This document shows positions 47,043 to 58,846 of a stretch of DNA of 64,000 nt, in pieces. The position numbers were made by a program, and so were the translations under genes. Source of the stretch: Hypericum androsaemum. Taxonomy: Eukaryota; Streptophyta; Magnoliopsida; Malpighiales; Hypericaceae. The notes under the pieces were generated by a model, which was not told where the DNA came from, made no database searches, and worked only from the letters and a program-made list of their open reading frames with translations. The stretch lies in assembly GCA_963995505.1 (NCBI GenBank), contig OZ023198.1, forward strand, positions 13,879,141-13,943,140, read 5' to 3'. Numbering within the stretch: position 1 is the first letter of the stretch; the number at the start of each line of letters is the position of its first letter.

Positions 47043-48105
47043 TTACCTGGGTTGGCTTGATTATCTCGAGAGACAGCAACGGCAGATATGTTTCATAAGC
47101 AGCAACCAACCGTTGAGGTGAGGAAGAAGGGATTGATATGATAAGCAATGAGTTTGTTTGTCAAGCGATTTAGCTGAGTCTTCGTCAACGTCTTCCCTCT
47201 CCACATAATTGAGAGAGTTCGTGGTCCCCAAAATGTAATAATACAACTACTTATCCTTCACTAGAAAACAATCTCCGACGGCTATATTTTATCTCAAGTG
47301 GAATGATACCTTTTTGTAATCGATTGAGGCACAAATCAACGTCATATTGTGTGTTGACTAAAGAGTTTCTGTTTCATTTATAGAAAAATTATGTAATGAT
47401 GAGAAAATTAGGAGAAAAAATGGAAGGTTTCCTCCCTATCAAATTAAACCTCCAAAGCCCATCAACTAGATAAGTTAATTAAATAACTAACTAACAAGAT
47501 CAATAAATTAAATCAAGATCACACATGATACAAAGAATTTAATGATAATATTAAAAAATATAGTGAACGAAATATCATGATTATATGTTAAGGAAATTAG
47601 TTGTACATGTCAAAATGTCAAGACTTGTATAATATTTGAAGTTCAAAATCAAGGTTGAATCATCAATTGATAGAAACTCAAATAACTAGAAAGGAACTGC
47701 ACAGTCAAGACATTATTAACCTTTACCTGGACACTCGAGGAGATGAGGTGGTGGTGATACATAAGGAAAGGAGCTGCATTGCTAATTCATCCAAAACAAC
47801 ACGCAAGTTAATTTATCCATTGAACTGCAATTAAGAAAATGAACTCTAACCTCCGTTGATGATGAGCAAGTGGCTGATAGTTACCTGGAGCTGAGAGACT
47901 TGAGGAAGAGCAGCGGGTTGGTACGGGTCTCCAGGTGGCTTTTCATCGGAGCTTCAGGAGGAGTGGAAACCAGAAGGGAGTTATTATTTTTTATGGAGGG
48001 AAGGAAAGGGTTGTGATTTTTAGTCTTCTGTGGGAGAGAAGGAGATCGTAAAAAACGGGGTGACCTTCCTTTCTGGGCTGGACCAGCTGGGTTGGGCTGT
48101 TTCAA
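47043..48105 (-). promoter_or_regulatory. Upstream region of the NLR gene with possible 5' UTR exons
   Basis: On the minus strand, consensus-like donor sites CAG|GTAA occur at about 47047 (CCAGGTAAGTGC), 47727 and 47885, each followed by intron-like AT-rich sequence. One or more untranslated leader exons are therefore likely before the ATG at 46907. The minus-strand frame at 47881-48105 ends at such a donor and may be leader rather than coding. Confidence 0.4.
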
Positions 48106-49040
48106 AACAAAGGTCTTTCAATGCTTAGGAGATCGGCTGGGTGCGTTATTGCCCGCACCGTAAGACCCGGTCCAACCAGTGACAGAATAAATAATTAATT
48201 TATATTTAATTCACATACAATATAATTTGATTAAATATTTTTTTACTCACAGTGGTGACCTAGTCTAATCCAAGTTATTAAATAAATAATTAATTTTTCT
48301 CTCATCTACATATTATTTTCTATTAATTTTAGTTTATATATAAATTGTAATAAATATACAGAAACAATGCGTCCGTAATTATAACAAGAAAAAATTATAA
48401 TAAAGTAACAAAATTAAGATTGCAAAAATTGCAATATAAAATTAGAAAGAAATAAATTAAGCTACAAATGGATGTGTTAAATGATAAAAAGATTAAAGAA
48501 GAGATTATGTAGTGAAAGAAGAGAAAATTTTAGATTGTGTATCAAAATATGTGAACATTGGACTCTATTTATAGAGAATTATTATTAGTTTTGTTAAAAA
48601 ACTTTAATTTTTATAACCACATAATTATATCGCAAAAATCTATTTTAACGACCTGTGCCAAGTATTACTATATTAGATTGAAAAAAATAAAAATAAAAAG
48701 AAAAAATATATATATATATAGAGTAAAATATAGGTTAACTCCGAGCGCATTTTAGGGCTTGTCAGCCGGCCCAATACACGGTGGGGGAGAGAGGAGCGTT
48801 TAGTTTTATTTTATTTTTTGTCCTTTTGCTTCACCCAATGTGGATGGTCTAATGGGGTGGCCGGGTGGGGAGGTCGGGCGCTCTTTTTATTAAAGCTGCA
48901 GCTATAACCTCAAGTTATGAGGGATTTAACACCTGGGGTACAAATATATACACTGTCTAATATTAATTAATTCAAATTATATAAAAAAGATAAATAAACT
49001 AGTTGCACAATAAATTAGTGGTTAAAGTCCACATCACATA
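48106..49040. other. Gene-free AT-rich spacer
   Basis: No gene was recognised. It includes a short TA microsatellite at about 48705-48720. Confidence 0.45.
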
Positions 49041-49916
49041 TAGGGATGACAATTTTATCCTTATCCCCAGAGTTTACCCGGATCTAGATCCGAAAAGTTC
49101 AAGATCCGTTGACATTGACCGGGTCTAGACCCGGATCCTGCCTGGATCCTTATTTTTTAAAAGGATAAGGACATGGATATGGGTCTATAGAATTCTGCCC
49201 AGATCCTACCCGGATCTTTTAAATAATATTAAAACAATATATTTTTTTTGAAATGTATATCAATTTATTAAGATGAAGGACATAAATACATAAAGCCCGG
49301 GAAGCAACTAGTCACTAAACACTAACCTGCCTAATTCCAATAAGGAACACAAAGAACAACACACTCAGATCGCACAAGTGACATCCCTTATACAAGTATC
49401 CAACTACAGAAGCATGAGAAACAAATCATCGAGCACACTCACCAAAAACAATCATTGAGCAAAGAAAACCAGCAAACATCGTCCACTCGCGTTGGAAGGC
49501 GGTAGAGAAGGATCCAGCAACCAGGTTGATCAATTATGAGAATAGCCTAAGAACCTCCGAACAAGCCCCCAATCACTTGCGATTTGTTTTATTGAACGAA
49601 TAAATTATTAAATTTAGTATCAAATTTTCAATCTCAACTTACAAATTTGAAAAAAAAATTATTTGCTTATTTAGTTTTGTTATATTGATTTGTTTTATTA
49701 AACGAATAAATTTTATTCACATTATTCGAGTTCCTCCTCGCTATTTAGAACAATTAGGTATGATTTAATTTTTTCCTAATTTTTTTTGGAATAGTACAGA
49801 CCCACGGGTCGTCCTGATCCTACCGATATTTTAGGACCCGAATCATACCCGAATCCTTATTTTTAAAGAGATAAAGATTATAGATCTTACCTAGATCCTG
49901 TCCATTGCCATTCCTA
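49041..49916. mobile_element. hAT-like non-autonomous element, 876 bp, 8-bp target duplication
   Basis: The left end TAGGGATGACAAT and the reverse complement of the right end (TAGGAATGGCAAT) match at 11 of 13 bases. The exact 8-bp duplication ATCACATA lies at 49033-49040 and 49917-49924. Subterminal GGATC-rich motifs occur near both ends. From about 49243 a T-run plus GAAATGTATATCAATTTATT looks like a nested, reversed, 5'-truncated LINE end. No transposase is present. Confidence 0.75.
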
Positions 49917-50019
49917 ATCACATACTACTACCATCCATTTCCAATACATCCCAAGCTAAAACCTTGTGTAACATGCAATGCAACGTGAGTAATTACCTAA
50001 ACCTATTCCCAATACATCC

Positions 50020-50945
50020 CAAGCTAGGGAGCAAAGGTCTGGTCCAATTTAGATTCCACACCTATTCGCCCTCGAGCCAAAATCCACAATCCATAATTCT
50101 CTTTTTTTTAATTCGATAACAAGAATAATCTACCAAACCTATCCCGTAAAAGTTGTTCCTCAAGCCACTTATCTTTCCAAAACAGAAACCTACAGTCATT
50201 ACCCACCTTTATATTAATCCCATCCATAAAATCTTGGACAACTAGGCAGTCCTTTGTGACTACTGACTAGGTTGCTAATTCCATCCCACGGCTCACCATT
50301 TTTGCCCACTGGGATCGTCAAGACAGAGTCACCAACAAATGTAATAGCCCACAAGGAATAAGGATCGAAGTAAAGCTTCCAAATTCATTTTAGTAGGAGA
50401 GACTTTTTCTTGGCCCGAAGATGCTCAATTCCATTTAACCAAACCACCTTTGATATGTCCAAATTACCAGACCGCAAAAAGGTTCTCATTTTGCATTCAA
50501 TTTCCTTTCAATTCTCCTAGGTAACTTGAAAATAGAGAGAAAATAATTTGGAAGGCTTGAAAAGATAGACCTCACCAAAGTTACTCTGCCTAATCCCTCA
50601 AAAAAAAAAGTTACTCTGCCTCCCATGGACAATAAACTACCGTTCCAGCTAACCAATTTCTTATAAATAAAGTCCAGCACAGGTTTCCAAGCTGATCTTC
50701 TTCTTAGTTTGTCTGCCAAAGGCAATCCCAAACCTTAACAGCTAATTTCTTCAATCTACAATCCCAAATTGTCGGGAAATTCTCAAAAGCACCCTCCACC
50801 ACTACGTTTATAGGAATGATGGAAGTTTTTAGCAAGATTTATTTGCAACCCAAAAGCTAAATCAAAAATCGTGCTAATGTGCTTCTAGTTGAGCAGACTC
50901 TCTTTTGCCTTCGTAGAGAAAATTAATGCATCGTCCCACCGATAA
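50020..50945 (-). pseudogene. Degenerate LINE (L1-type) reverse transcriptase remnant
   Basis: Read on the minus strand from about 50940, it gives DDALIF (the RT active-site region, with DD kept), then FGLQINLAKTS, GLPLADKLRRRSAWKPVLD and SSLPNYFLSIFKLPRRIE. This is the usual order of plant L1 RT and its downstream segment. In-frame stops and shifts are frequent, and the endonuclease region is absent. A 30-bp local duplication around AAAGTTACTCTGCC (50577 and 50610) interrupts the GGRVTL-type motif. Confidence 0.8.
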
Positions 50946-51604
50946 TATAGCTTCGATTGCTTCAAGGGACGACGGCAATCGATAACCCGCCAAAAAAAAA
51001 ACCATTTGGCATCAATCTAGCTGATACGCACTATGATAGATGGTGCATTGTTTTGGTTTTTTTCTCGCTACATTTTTTTCCCTAGATATTTACAGTCCAG
51101 CATAAGATATATTTTGAGGATAATTCCCTCATTAATGTTTGTATGTTCGTGAGGCATAAAATCTGAGATTTTTTTATGTAAATATAAATCAGTTACCATT
51201 TAACCTAACTCCTATCGTCATAGCTTCATTTAGATCAAAGAATTGTCTCATTTATTTTTCCTGTTTCGTACAATAGTGCTACATACAACATATATATGGT
51301 AATGGATTGGGTGTAGCTCTTTCACCGACTTGTTTCCTCGTTAGGTCCCCATGGAACGATTCTTGTGCTTGGCTTCATAAATAATCAATTTTAAAAGACA
51401 TGGGGATCTGGTGGCACCGCCACCAGTCATGCCTGACCTAATCCACGGACTACACTTTACGAATATTATGTCGAAACTATTTGATATCTGAATATAATTA
51501 GATTAATTGGATCGTTTTAAATAGAACTGCAAACTTATTATTACAAAACTTTACTAAATTGGGTCAGTTGCACTAGTTGATACTATACATCTACCCAGGG
51601 TAGT
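50946..51604. other. Gene-free spacer
   Basis: Includes about 40 bp after 50946 that matches the NLR downstream flank at 39725-39760. The remainder is AT-rich with no gene recognised. Confidence 0.4.
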
Positions 51605-51747
51605 ATAAGAGTAGAATACTTGTAATAAATGCAAAGGTTTCTTTTTCGTGATAGTAAAAAAAATGCAAAACAGAGTGAGTGAATGGTAGGGAGGCCTGCC
51701 CCTATTGGATTCTGCCTAGAAATATTGTCGGCTCCGATAGTTGAATG
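51605..51747. repeat. Repeat shared with 39880-40010 and 55117-55272 (copy 2)
   Basis: Carries the ATTGGATTCTGCCTAGAAA core, preceded by TTTCTTTTTCGTGATAGTAA, which is also in copy 3. It is more similar to copy 3 than to copy 1. Confidence 0.75.
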
Positions 51748-51840
51748 TTTTTGTCCAAAATGGTGCTACAGTACAACTTTATCCCAAAAATGGTGTTACT
51801 ATTGAAAAAATTTCGGATATGGTGTTTCTCTCTCCTCAGA

Positions 51841-51950
51841 TCGAAATTTTTTTTGACTTGAGACCAAAATTGAAAAAAAATTTTGACTTTCATCATCGAA
51901 ATTTTTTTTCGACCTGGGACCAAAATCGAAAAAAAATTCGACATGGGACC
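51841..51950. repeat. 55-bp tandem repeat, two copies
   Basis: TCGAAATTTTTTTT...GAC...GGGACCAAAAT-type units repeat at 51841 and 51896 with a period of 55 bp. The minus-strand frame across it is low complexity and is not called as a gene. Confidence 0.6.
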
Positions 51951-52973
51951 GAGCACTGTAGCAAATAGTGAAATTTTTTGAAAATTTCGTACTGCAGCAT
52001 TTTTAAAAATTTATGTTATAAATCTAAAAAACTCGAAAAATGGGTCTTAGATTCTTCTATTTTTGTAAATTTTCGTACTGAAGTACCATTATTTTTATTA
52101 AAATAATGAAAAATCTAAAAAAACTCGAAAGTTATATTCCCCAAATATCAGGGGCCTGAGCGTAATTTTTCCAAAAAGTTATATTCCATGGTTTATATGC
52201 CTGATAGGTGGGAGCTGTTTGTTAAATGATTCTAATACTTCGTGACCTAAATCATAATCCCTTCGAAAGTCCAGTGAGAATGAAACTGAGTGAAGTTGCT
52301 TCCTTGTTGTGGAACAGTAGTTTCAGAAAGAAAAAAAAATTGGGTTCAGAAGATGAGAATTGACATAGCCACATTCTACATTACAGAGGCAAATCTTCCT
52401 AATCATTTACAAGTTTTTTTTTAAAGTAACTTTGTATTATCAAAAAAATATTTTGTCTGGTAGTGCGGGACATTTTTTTAGAAAAGTAAATATTACACTC
52501 CTGATTTTATGTACTCCTTATATCATTAGACTACAAATTCTTTGGTTAGTAGTGAAAGATATTGATCGAATTTCAAGATTATAATTTATTTTAAATCTTG
52601 GCCATTCGAACTATTCGAAAATTCTCCACTACATCAACCATTCCCGCACATGAGTGTATCAATAGTTCACTATCACATGTAGGCTGTCGCTCTGTCAAAC
52701 ATCACACGATCCCGGAATAGCCTAATTCTCCAAGTCGTTCGATTAAAGCTCTATATAACCAAAATCCAATTTTATATTTTGATTCGTATCGTACAAATTA
52801 GTTAAAATTATAGCTCTCTATAATTATTCTAGTTAATTTGTGTTGGCGTTTTATACATATGTAATTATCTCGGTGATTAATAATAAAAATTTCTCGTTGA
52901 GTTTATGACTTCGAGTTTATGTTTGGTTCCCTTTGCTACGTACGTCTCTCAGGCATATTCGGTGCATCGACAC
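51951..52973. other. Gene-free spacer
   Basis: AT-rich DNA with no gene or element recognised, ending at the left LTR of the Copia element. Confidence 0.4.
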
Positions 52974-54930
52974 TGTTAAGAATTCAGCAACTAGGGAACA
53001 AGATCGCGCAAAGAACACGGAACAAGAGAATTACGTGGTTCGACCTAATGCCTACATCCACGGGGAGAAAGGAGAATTTTTATTGATGAGTTTCCGAGCC
53101 ACAAAGCCATACAAAAAACCTAGGGTAACATGGCTTTATATAGAGACAAACCCTTGGTGTACAAGTAACCTATCTAAGTCAAATTAGGATTCCAAAACCT
53201 AGTCAGAATATGAATAGGAATAGGAATAGGAAATAAATCTTTCCTATTTCTCACCATCCCAACAATCTCCACATTGGCGAGAAATCATCTCGTGGAAGAA
53301 CCATGAAGCTTCACCCGAACTTCAACAAACTCCACCTTGACAAAACACCGTCCCATGAAGAACCATGAGATCTTGCAAAACTAATCCGACTCCACCGACT
53401 CCATCTCAGACCATAGATAACTGCATCAATAAGACCATCTCAACTTTCTCTTCACCTTTTGTTCAATCACTTGGAGCCAGCCCCCAAACTCGAGCTTCTG
53501 AGCTTGCTTGGCCTATTTTCTCCAATCTCCATTGAACCCCAACTAGCAAGTCCACCTGCTGAAGCAACCTTGCGACCAATAGACACGCCCTCTATTTTTC
53601 GGTCAGCCCCATGCTCCGCAACCTCGAACTACTTTTCCGCTGGACCTTCTTGCCTCAAACCAATGCTACATGTCATAGCATACAAAGGGCAACCTTTTGT
53701 TCCACCAAGTAGAACCCTCGACATGCCTCGAACTCCATCATTCGGCCTTGAGTGAGATACCCGATCCATGCGTGGTGTTAACAATGGCTTCGCATTCTCC
53801 ATGCAAAACCTACCCAACACCTTTGACGTGCACGTCCCTTTAGACAACCATAGCAAGGCCCAGCTAACAATGCTTCTCTGAGACAACCATGGCTCTTTGC
53901 CAACCATGCCTCCACGAAACAACCATAGCTCGCTATCCATGTCTCCGCGAATCCCAACTCTACTCAAATCATTCATGTCAAGCCTTTGCTCCCTCATACG
54001 AACCAACCTCATATGACCTGAGCTTGTGCCAACTCCTTCAGACCCATTGATGTGACTCCATCTACAATAACGTGCCTCACTAACTTTTAGGTATTTCCTT
54101 TCACCCTTCATCCCTACCATCGCATCCTTCTCCACCTTCATTAGCATACCTTTATAACTATCACTGTTATAATCCAAGGTCCCTAATGAAAAGAGATTAC
54201 CAGGATGTATTGGACTTGATAAGACAGAAAGCCAGTCACCATCCGACCCGTCTGAATATGTGGCCATGGTTGTGGATGCCGATCCCTCCTCGTTGTCTTC
54301 ATCCCTAGTTCGTCCTGGATAGTCCCCTTCATGTGCCCTTCTCCGCACTTGAAACCACTTCCATTGAACTTCTTTGACTCCGACCTGGATCCTCTTCCAC
54401 AACCCAGCTGGTGGCTCCTCATCATCCGCCAAGCACAAGCGAATCTTCACTACCGCCTTGGCCTCCAACTCTTCCCGCTCTTGTTCCTCCATCTTCTCGA
54501 ACTTCTTCTCCGAGAGCGCGATAACCATCCCTTGCTGCACGAGGAGATCCCTGACATGCCTTTGCCATAACCCGAAATTCAATGAACCATCGAACTTCAC
54601 AAGAGCAAACTTCGCGCCGTGATTTGACATCCTCCAACCTCCGCTCTGATACCAATTGTTAAGAATTCAGCAACTAGGGAACAAGATCGCACAAAGAACA
54701 CGGAACAAGAGAATTACGTGGTTCGACCTAATGCCTACATCCACGGGGAGAAAGGAGAACTTTTATTGATGAGTTTCCGAGCCACAAAGCCATACAAAAA
54801 ACCTAGGGTAACATGTCTTTATATAGAGACAAACAAGTAACCTATCTAGGTCAAATTAGGAGTCCAAAACCTAGTCAAAATAGGAATAGGAATAGGAAAT
54901 AAATCTTTCATATTTCTCGCCATCCCAACA
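52974..54930 (-). mobile_element. Internally deleted Ty1/copia retrotransposon, 1,957 bp
   Basis: Two LTRs in direct orientation (52974-53264 and 54657-54930) run TGTT...AACA. On the minus strand there is an initiator-Met primer site (54643-54654, TGGTATCAGAGC) two bases after the 5' LTR. A CCAATGTGGAGAT purine-rich tract (53265-53277) precedes the 3' LTR. The flanks GACAC and GACCC are a near-match 5-bp duplication. The interior of about 1.4 kb holds only pieces of gag and pol, so it depends on other elements. The LTRs differ mainly by two small indels (11 and 6 bp). Confidence 0.9.
53629..54630 (-). pseudogene. Fused gag/pol remnant frame of the Copia element (333 aa)
   Basis: The N-terminus matches Copia gag (FDGSLNFGLWQRHVRDLLVQ, then IRLCLADDEE). 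It then jumps to short pieces resembling the zinc-knuckle region, the pre-integrase segment (MKVEKDAMVGMKGERKYL) and the C-terminal RT/RNase H part (ENAKPLLTP, YAMTCS). No complete enzyme domain remains. The frame has stayed open through several deletions, which is notable, but function is doubtful. Confidence 0.7.
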
Positions 54931-55116
54931 GACCCCATCTTCTACCGTGCATAATTTCTTTACTAGTGAACAATATTCTTTCCAGCAAATAATAGAGTGG
55001 TCTCAAGTTCGTTAAAACATATGCATCCAACTCAAATTTTAACGTAATAGGTAAGTCAATTTTTCACACTTATGAAGAGTGTAAAATTTTTTGTCATTTG
55101 AGAGTTTGCATAATTG
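54931..55116. other. Short spacer after the Copia element
   Basis: No gene seen. Confidence 0.4.
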
Positions 55117-55272
55117 AATAGAATATTTGTAATAACTGCAAAGCTTTCTTTTTCGTGACAGTAAAAAATGCAAAACAGAGTGAGTGAAGGGTAGGGAGTC
55201 CTGCCCCTATTGGATTCTGCCTAGAAATATTGTCGGCTCCAATAGTTGAATGGCCAAAGTACAAGATTGATC
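55117..55272. repeat. Repeat shared with 39880-40010 and 51605-51747 (copy 3)
   Basis: Carries the ATTGGATTCTGCCTAGAAA core and extends to GGCCAAAGTACAAGATTGA, matching GGTCAAAGTCCAGGATTGA at the end of copy 1. The three copies therefore derive from one flanking sequence. Confidence 0.75.
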
Positions 55273-56071
55273 CTTTGTAACCTTGAATCCTAGCATACGG
55301 CATATCGCTGGACAAACTTCGGTTGCCTCATTTCTGGATCGAGTAAGGGCAGTAGGCGAAAGCATGACGAAGATATGCCAACACTTTCAGGATTGATACC
55401 AAAATCTACCGTACAAGGACTTCATTGGTATCTTGTATATATATGAAAGAGCCTCATTCCCACTTTGCTTAGCTTTCTGGTCTTCTAGAGTACACCTCTC
55501 ATCATACAAATGAGTCAAAAGGAGAAGCCTTCCTCCCAAACAAGTAGCCCTTTAGAGAGGTAAATTTTTCTACTCTTAAAAAGGAAAATATTTTACACTG
55601 TGATACACTTGCAAAGACTGAACATTCTCCTATGCTAAAAAATCTCGGCATCCTTGTATATTCATAGAAAAAGACATTCACCATCAGGTGGACATTCTAC
55701 TAGACTCTGGGGGATTGGGTTTGATCACCATTGTGGATCCTTCCATCGCTAATTTCATGTTTTCGATTCAACTCTCTACTTCTCAGTCGTCTTCTGTTCA
55801 TCGGGATCATCTTATACGTCCCGTAATTTTTCCCATGTATGTTCTTGCCCTCACATAGTAGAGTTACTCCAGTGAAAATATAACTCTTAAAAAATCGTAT
55901 CAAGATAAATTCGATATCATATCAATTGTTGTGAATAAAAAATATACCGAACAAAATAGAGATAGGCGGAATGACTTTTTTTATTGATAGATCAACCGAT
56001 ATGCACTACTGTTGATAATTAAGTATATTAATTTCTAATATATTTTCAAGTCATGACCATCATATCAATGT
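55273..56071. other. Gene-free spacer before the defensin-like gene
   Basis: Contains short minus-strand frames (55502-55684, 55700-55903) with no recognisable domain. It should include the 3' UTR of the defensin-like gene near 56000. Confidence 0.4.
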
Positions 56072-56492
56072 TCAATTAATACGCTGTGGGGGCTCGTAAT
56101 CCCCACCAGGTGGCGGGTATCTACCCACGTCAGGGTTTTGGGGGTCCGTTACGGCGCACCTCTTATAGCAAAAGCACTTGCCACAGTAGCAGGCGCCGCC
56201 CTCGAGTTTTTCCAATCTCCTGCATGAGCTAGCACATTTTCGGCGCCGATAACAACGGCCAACAGTATGCGGATTCTCTTCAAGGCACGTCTTTGCATCT
56301 ACCATTGTTCCTTCTGTACATCCCATAAATGGTTATATATATCATAACATACAGTCAATTTATACATTATTTTGTTGCTGCAAGTTAATCAAAATTGAAA
56401 GGAGTCTTATTTACATAAGTAATAATATACGTACCAAAAATTAAGAGAACGACCATAAACAAGACGACAACCGGAAAGAACCTCTTCTCCAT
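56072..56492 (-). CDS. Secreted defensin-like cysteine-rich protein with proline-rich tail (99 aa)
   Basis: Two exons, 56435-56492 and 56072-56313, joined in phase 1 with GT-AG sites. The intron falls near the end of the signal peptide, the usual place in plant defensin genes. Residues 1 to about 27 (MEKRFFPVVVLFMVVLLIF...) form a signal peptide. The mature part runs from KTCLEENPHTVGRC through CASSC to GGACYCGKCFCYKRC. This fits the C-x(n)-C, CxxxC, GxC and CxC defensin layout, with one cysteine beyond the usual eight. A tail of about 26 residues rich in Pro, Asp and Gly follows. Secretion is inferred; the activity (antimicrobial or signalling) is unknown. Confidence 0.85.
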
Positions 56493-56580
56493 GTTTGAAG
56501 AATACAACTACTAGTGCTATATAGTGAGTGCTCTTTACTGGTATTGTTTGCGAGTGAGAGACTAGTGCCAACCTTTCCAC

Positions 56581-56590
56581 TCTTATATAG
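56581..56590 (-). promoter_or_regulatory. Probable TATA box of the defensin-like gene
   Basis: The minus strand reads CTATATAAGA about 90 bp upstream of the ATG at 56492, fitting a leader of about 55-65 nt. Confidence 0.6.
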
Positions 56591-58619
56591 CAGTTTAGTT
56601 TGGTGCCTTAATTATTATAAAAATGGATAATTTGCTAATGGATGGTTTGACCATGATCTTTACATTTAAAAGACAAATCTATTGAGGATCTCATTGGTAG
56701 ATTGTGGGTTCAGTATTTGTATAATGCATGTCAGTATTTGAAAAAAGTGGCTAAGGATCCCATTGGTGGATTTTGATAAATTAGTGCATGGAATGTAAAT
56801 TAGCAACATAAATGTCAGGCACTTTTTTCATGCAACAATTTTTTTCTGCATGATTTTTCCGCTGAAAGGTCTTGTGCTTTTAACTTCATACGAGTAAGAA
56901 AAAAATTCTACACTGTTCAATTATGTAAATATTACTATCAATAATAAAATTTATCAATTAAAAAAATAGTGCATGGAGGGTTAATATCTATATTATGCAT
57001 GTCAGTATCTGTATATTTAATAGACCAATTATGATCTCACTGGTGGATTGAGATAAATTAATGCATGCATGATTAATATCTTCTACCTCTAAAAAAATCA
57101 GTATATTCTGTTTAATTTGATTTATCTTTCATGTGCTTTAAACTAGGCTTTCGGAATCAAACTTCTTGGGCTTTCAATTGCCCAGTTGTTTGAACTTTAA
57201 AGATTAAACTGGGTCAAGTGGCCAAAGTATTTTGGGTTTTGCATGGGCTCATTGGCCCAGTTCTTTGTGCTTCCTTTTTAACTGGTCCCAGTAGCTCAAG
57301 TATAGCTTTAACGTCACATTAAAACTTGGATCCCGCTCACATCTCCTTGGTGTCTTGATGGTTCTGGATCCGCGATACGTGGGCCCGGCTCGCATTTACA
57401 ATTCTTGAAGTAGATGTCAGGTTCGTGGATTCAGGGTTGTGAAGGTTTCATGGAGGGAGAAGGGAGATGAGAGGAGAGGAGGAAGAAAAGGAGGGGGGAG
57501 TGAGAGGGATGTTTAGAACTTTTTCCTTAAAACTTCGATTATTTTTTATAAGTTTCAAAAAATTTATTTGCATCGTATTTTTAATTTTGTAGCTTGTTAG
57601 TTCCATAGGAGTTCCAGGGTTTGATGATGACTATCGATCATTCCATCGGATAATTACAGGGACACTATTCTTTCTTTCTACTTATCAGTGAACATTATTC
57701 TTTCTAGCCAAATATTTTTACACTAAACAACGTGCGATTCTCAACATACTTCTTCAAATAAGTTTTATCAGCCCAAAACTTTTACGACCTTTCACTTAAT
57801 GCGGAGCCGTGCGACAACAGGTTGTATCGCCTTGGTCCATTGCCTACTCATAAACTATTTTTTCCTTATAGTCATGCCAGTGATTGAACCTCGTGCTAAT
57901 TTTGTCTCCCGTATATGTTATTGCTCACTTATATAAAAATGTATGTAATTGCTCTAGCATTGTAGAGTTTCAGGAGTTAAAATATTTCTCTTATAGAAAA
58001 ATCGCATCACAGTTACCATGTACACTTAATGTGATATCATAGTAGTTGCTAAAAATCAATATATTGGACAAATTGAGGCAAAGGAAACCACTCTTAATTA
58101 TTACATCATTTGGTATGCACTATAAGTGGTAAGTACATGTATTTAGATATAAATTTGGGTTTAACGAAATTACCCGTAGGATTTTTACTGTTTCAGACAC
58201 ATATTTCTGTCTTCTATATTCGCTAAAATTGAACTCTCAAGTGCATAGCTCCAGTATCAAAAAATATCTCTGGCAAGGAAGTACGTGAAATAACCAAATG
58301 CTTCTCGGTAAAAAAAACTCACCTTTTCAATCTCTAGAGTACCAAGAACACCATGAACATAACACCAAGAGGACTAAATTAAACAACAACAAAAATACAC
58401 ACAAAAGTATCAAGATAATCCTTAACCAAATGAATCGAGATAATCATCAAAAATACACACAAGTTCAATTAATAGTAAGGACCCTACTGGTGAAACAGTA
58501 AGGAAAGTAGAGATTTGAGGGTAATTTGCCGTATAAATTTTCATGCCCACACCATCATGTTCAATTAATGCACGAATTCCTCACCATCGCCTCCTTCGTT
58601 CCACCGCCTTTTAAGCATC
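56591..58619. other. Gene-free spacer
   Basis: AT-rich DNA with no gene seen. Short phrases recur between 56640 and 57110 (ATTGGTGGATT / CACTGGTGGATT, GTCAGTATTTG / GTCAGTATCTG, AGTGCATGG), which suggests a decayed tandem duplication upstream of the defensin-like gene. Confidence 0.45.
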
Positions 58620-58815
58620 TGTAAAATCCGAAATTTTAGAATGAAAATGAAATAAATAAATGTAAAATCTGGTATTTAGATATGAGACTTAATAAACTAA
58701 GTGATCAAATAAACTCAAATAGTGACTCATTTGTAATTGGCCATCCACTCTTACTTAACTGCTCCGTAAATTAATCCATTATCCCTATCCTAAGGATAAC
58801 ACCGAAGAGAACCTT

Positions 58816-58846
<31 letters not shown>

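Noticed and set aside
53459..54622. Plus-strand frames across the Copia element
   Set aside because: Primer site, purine tract and gag similarity all place the element on the minus strand.
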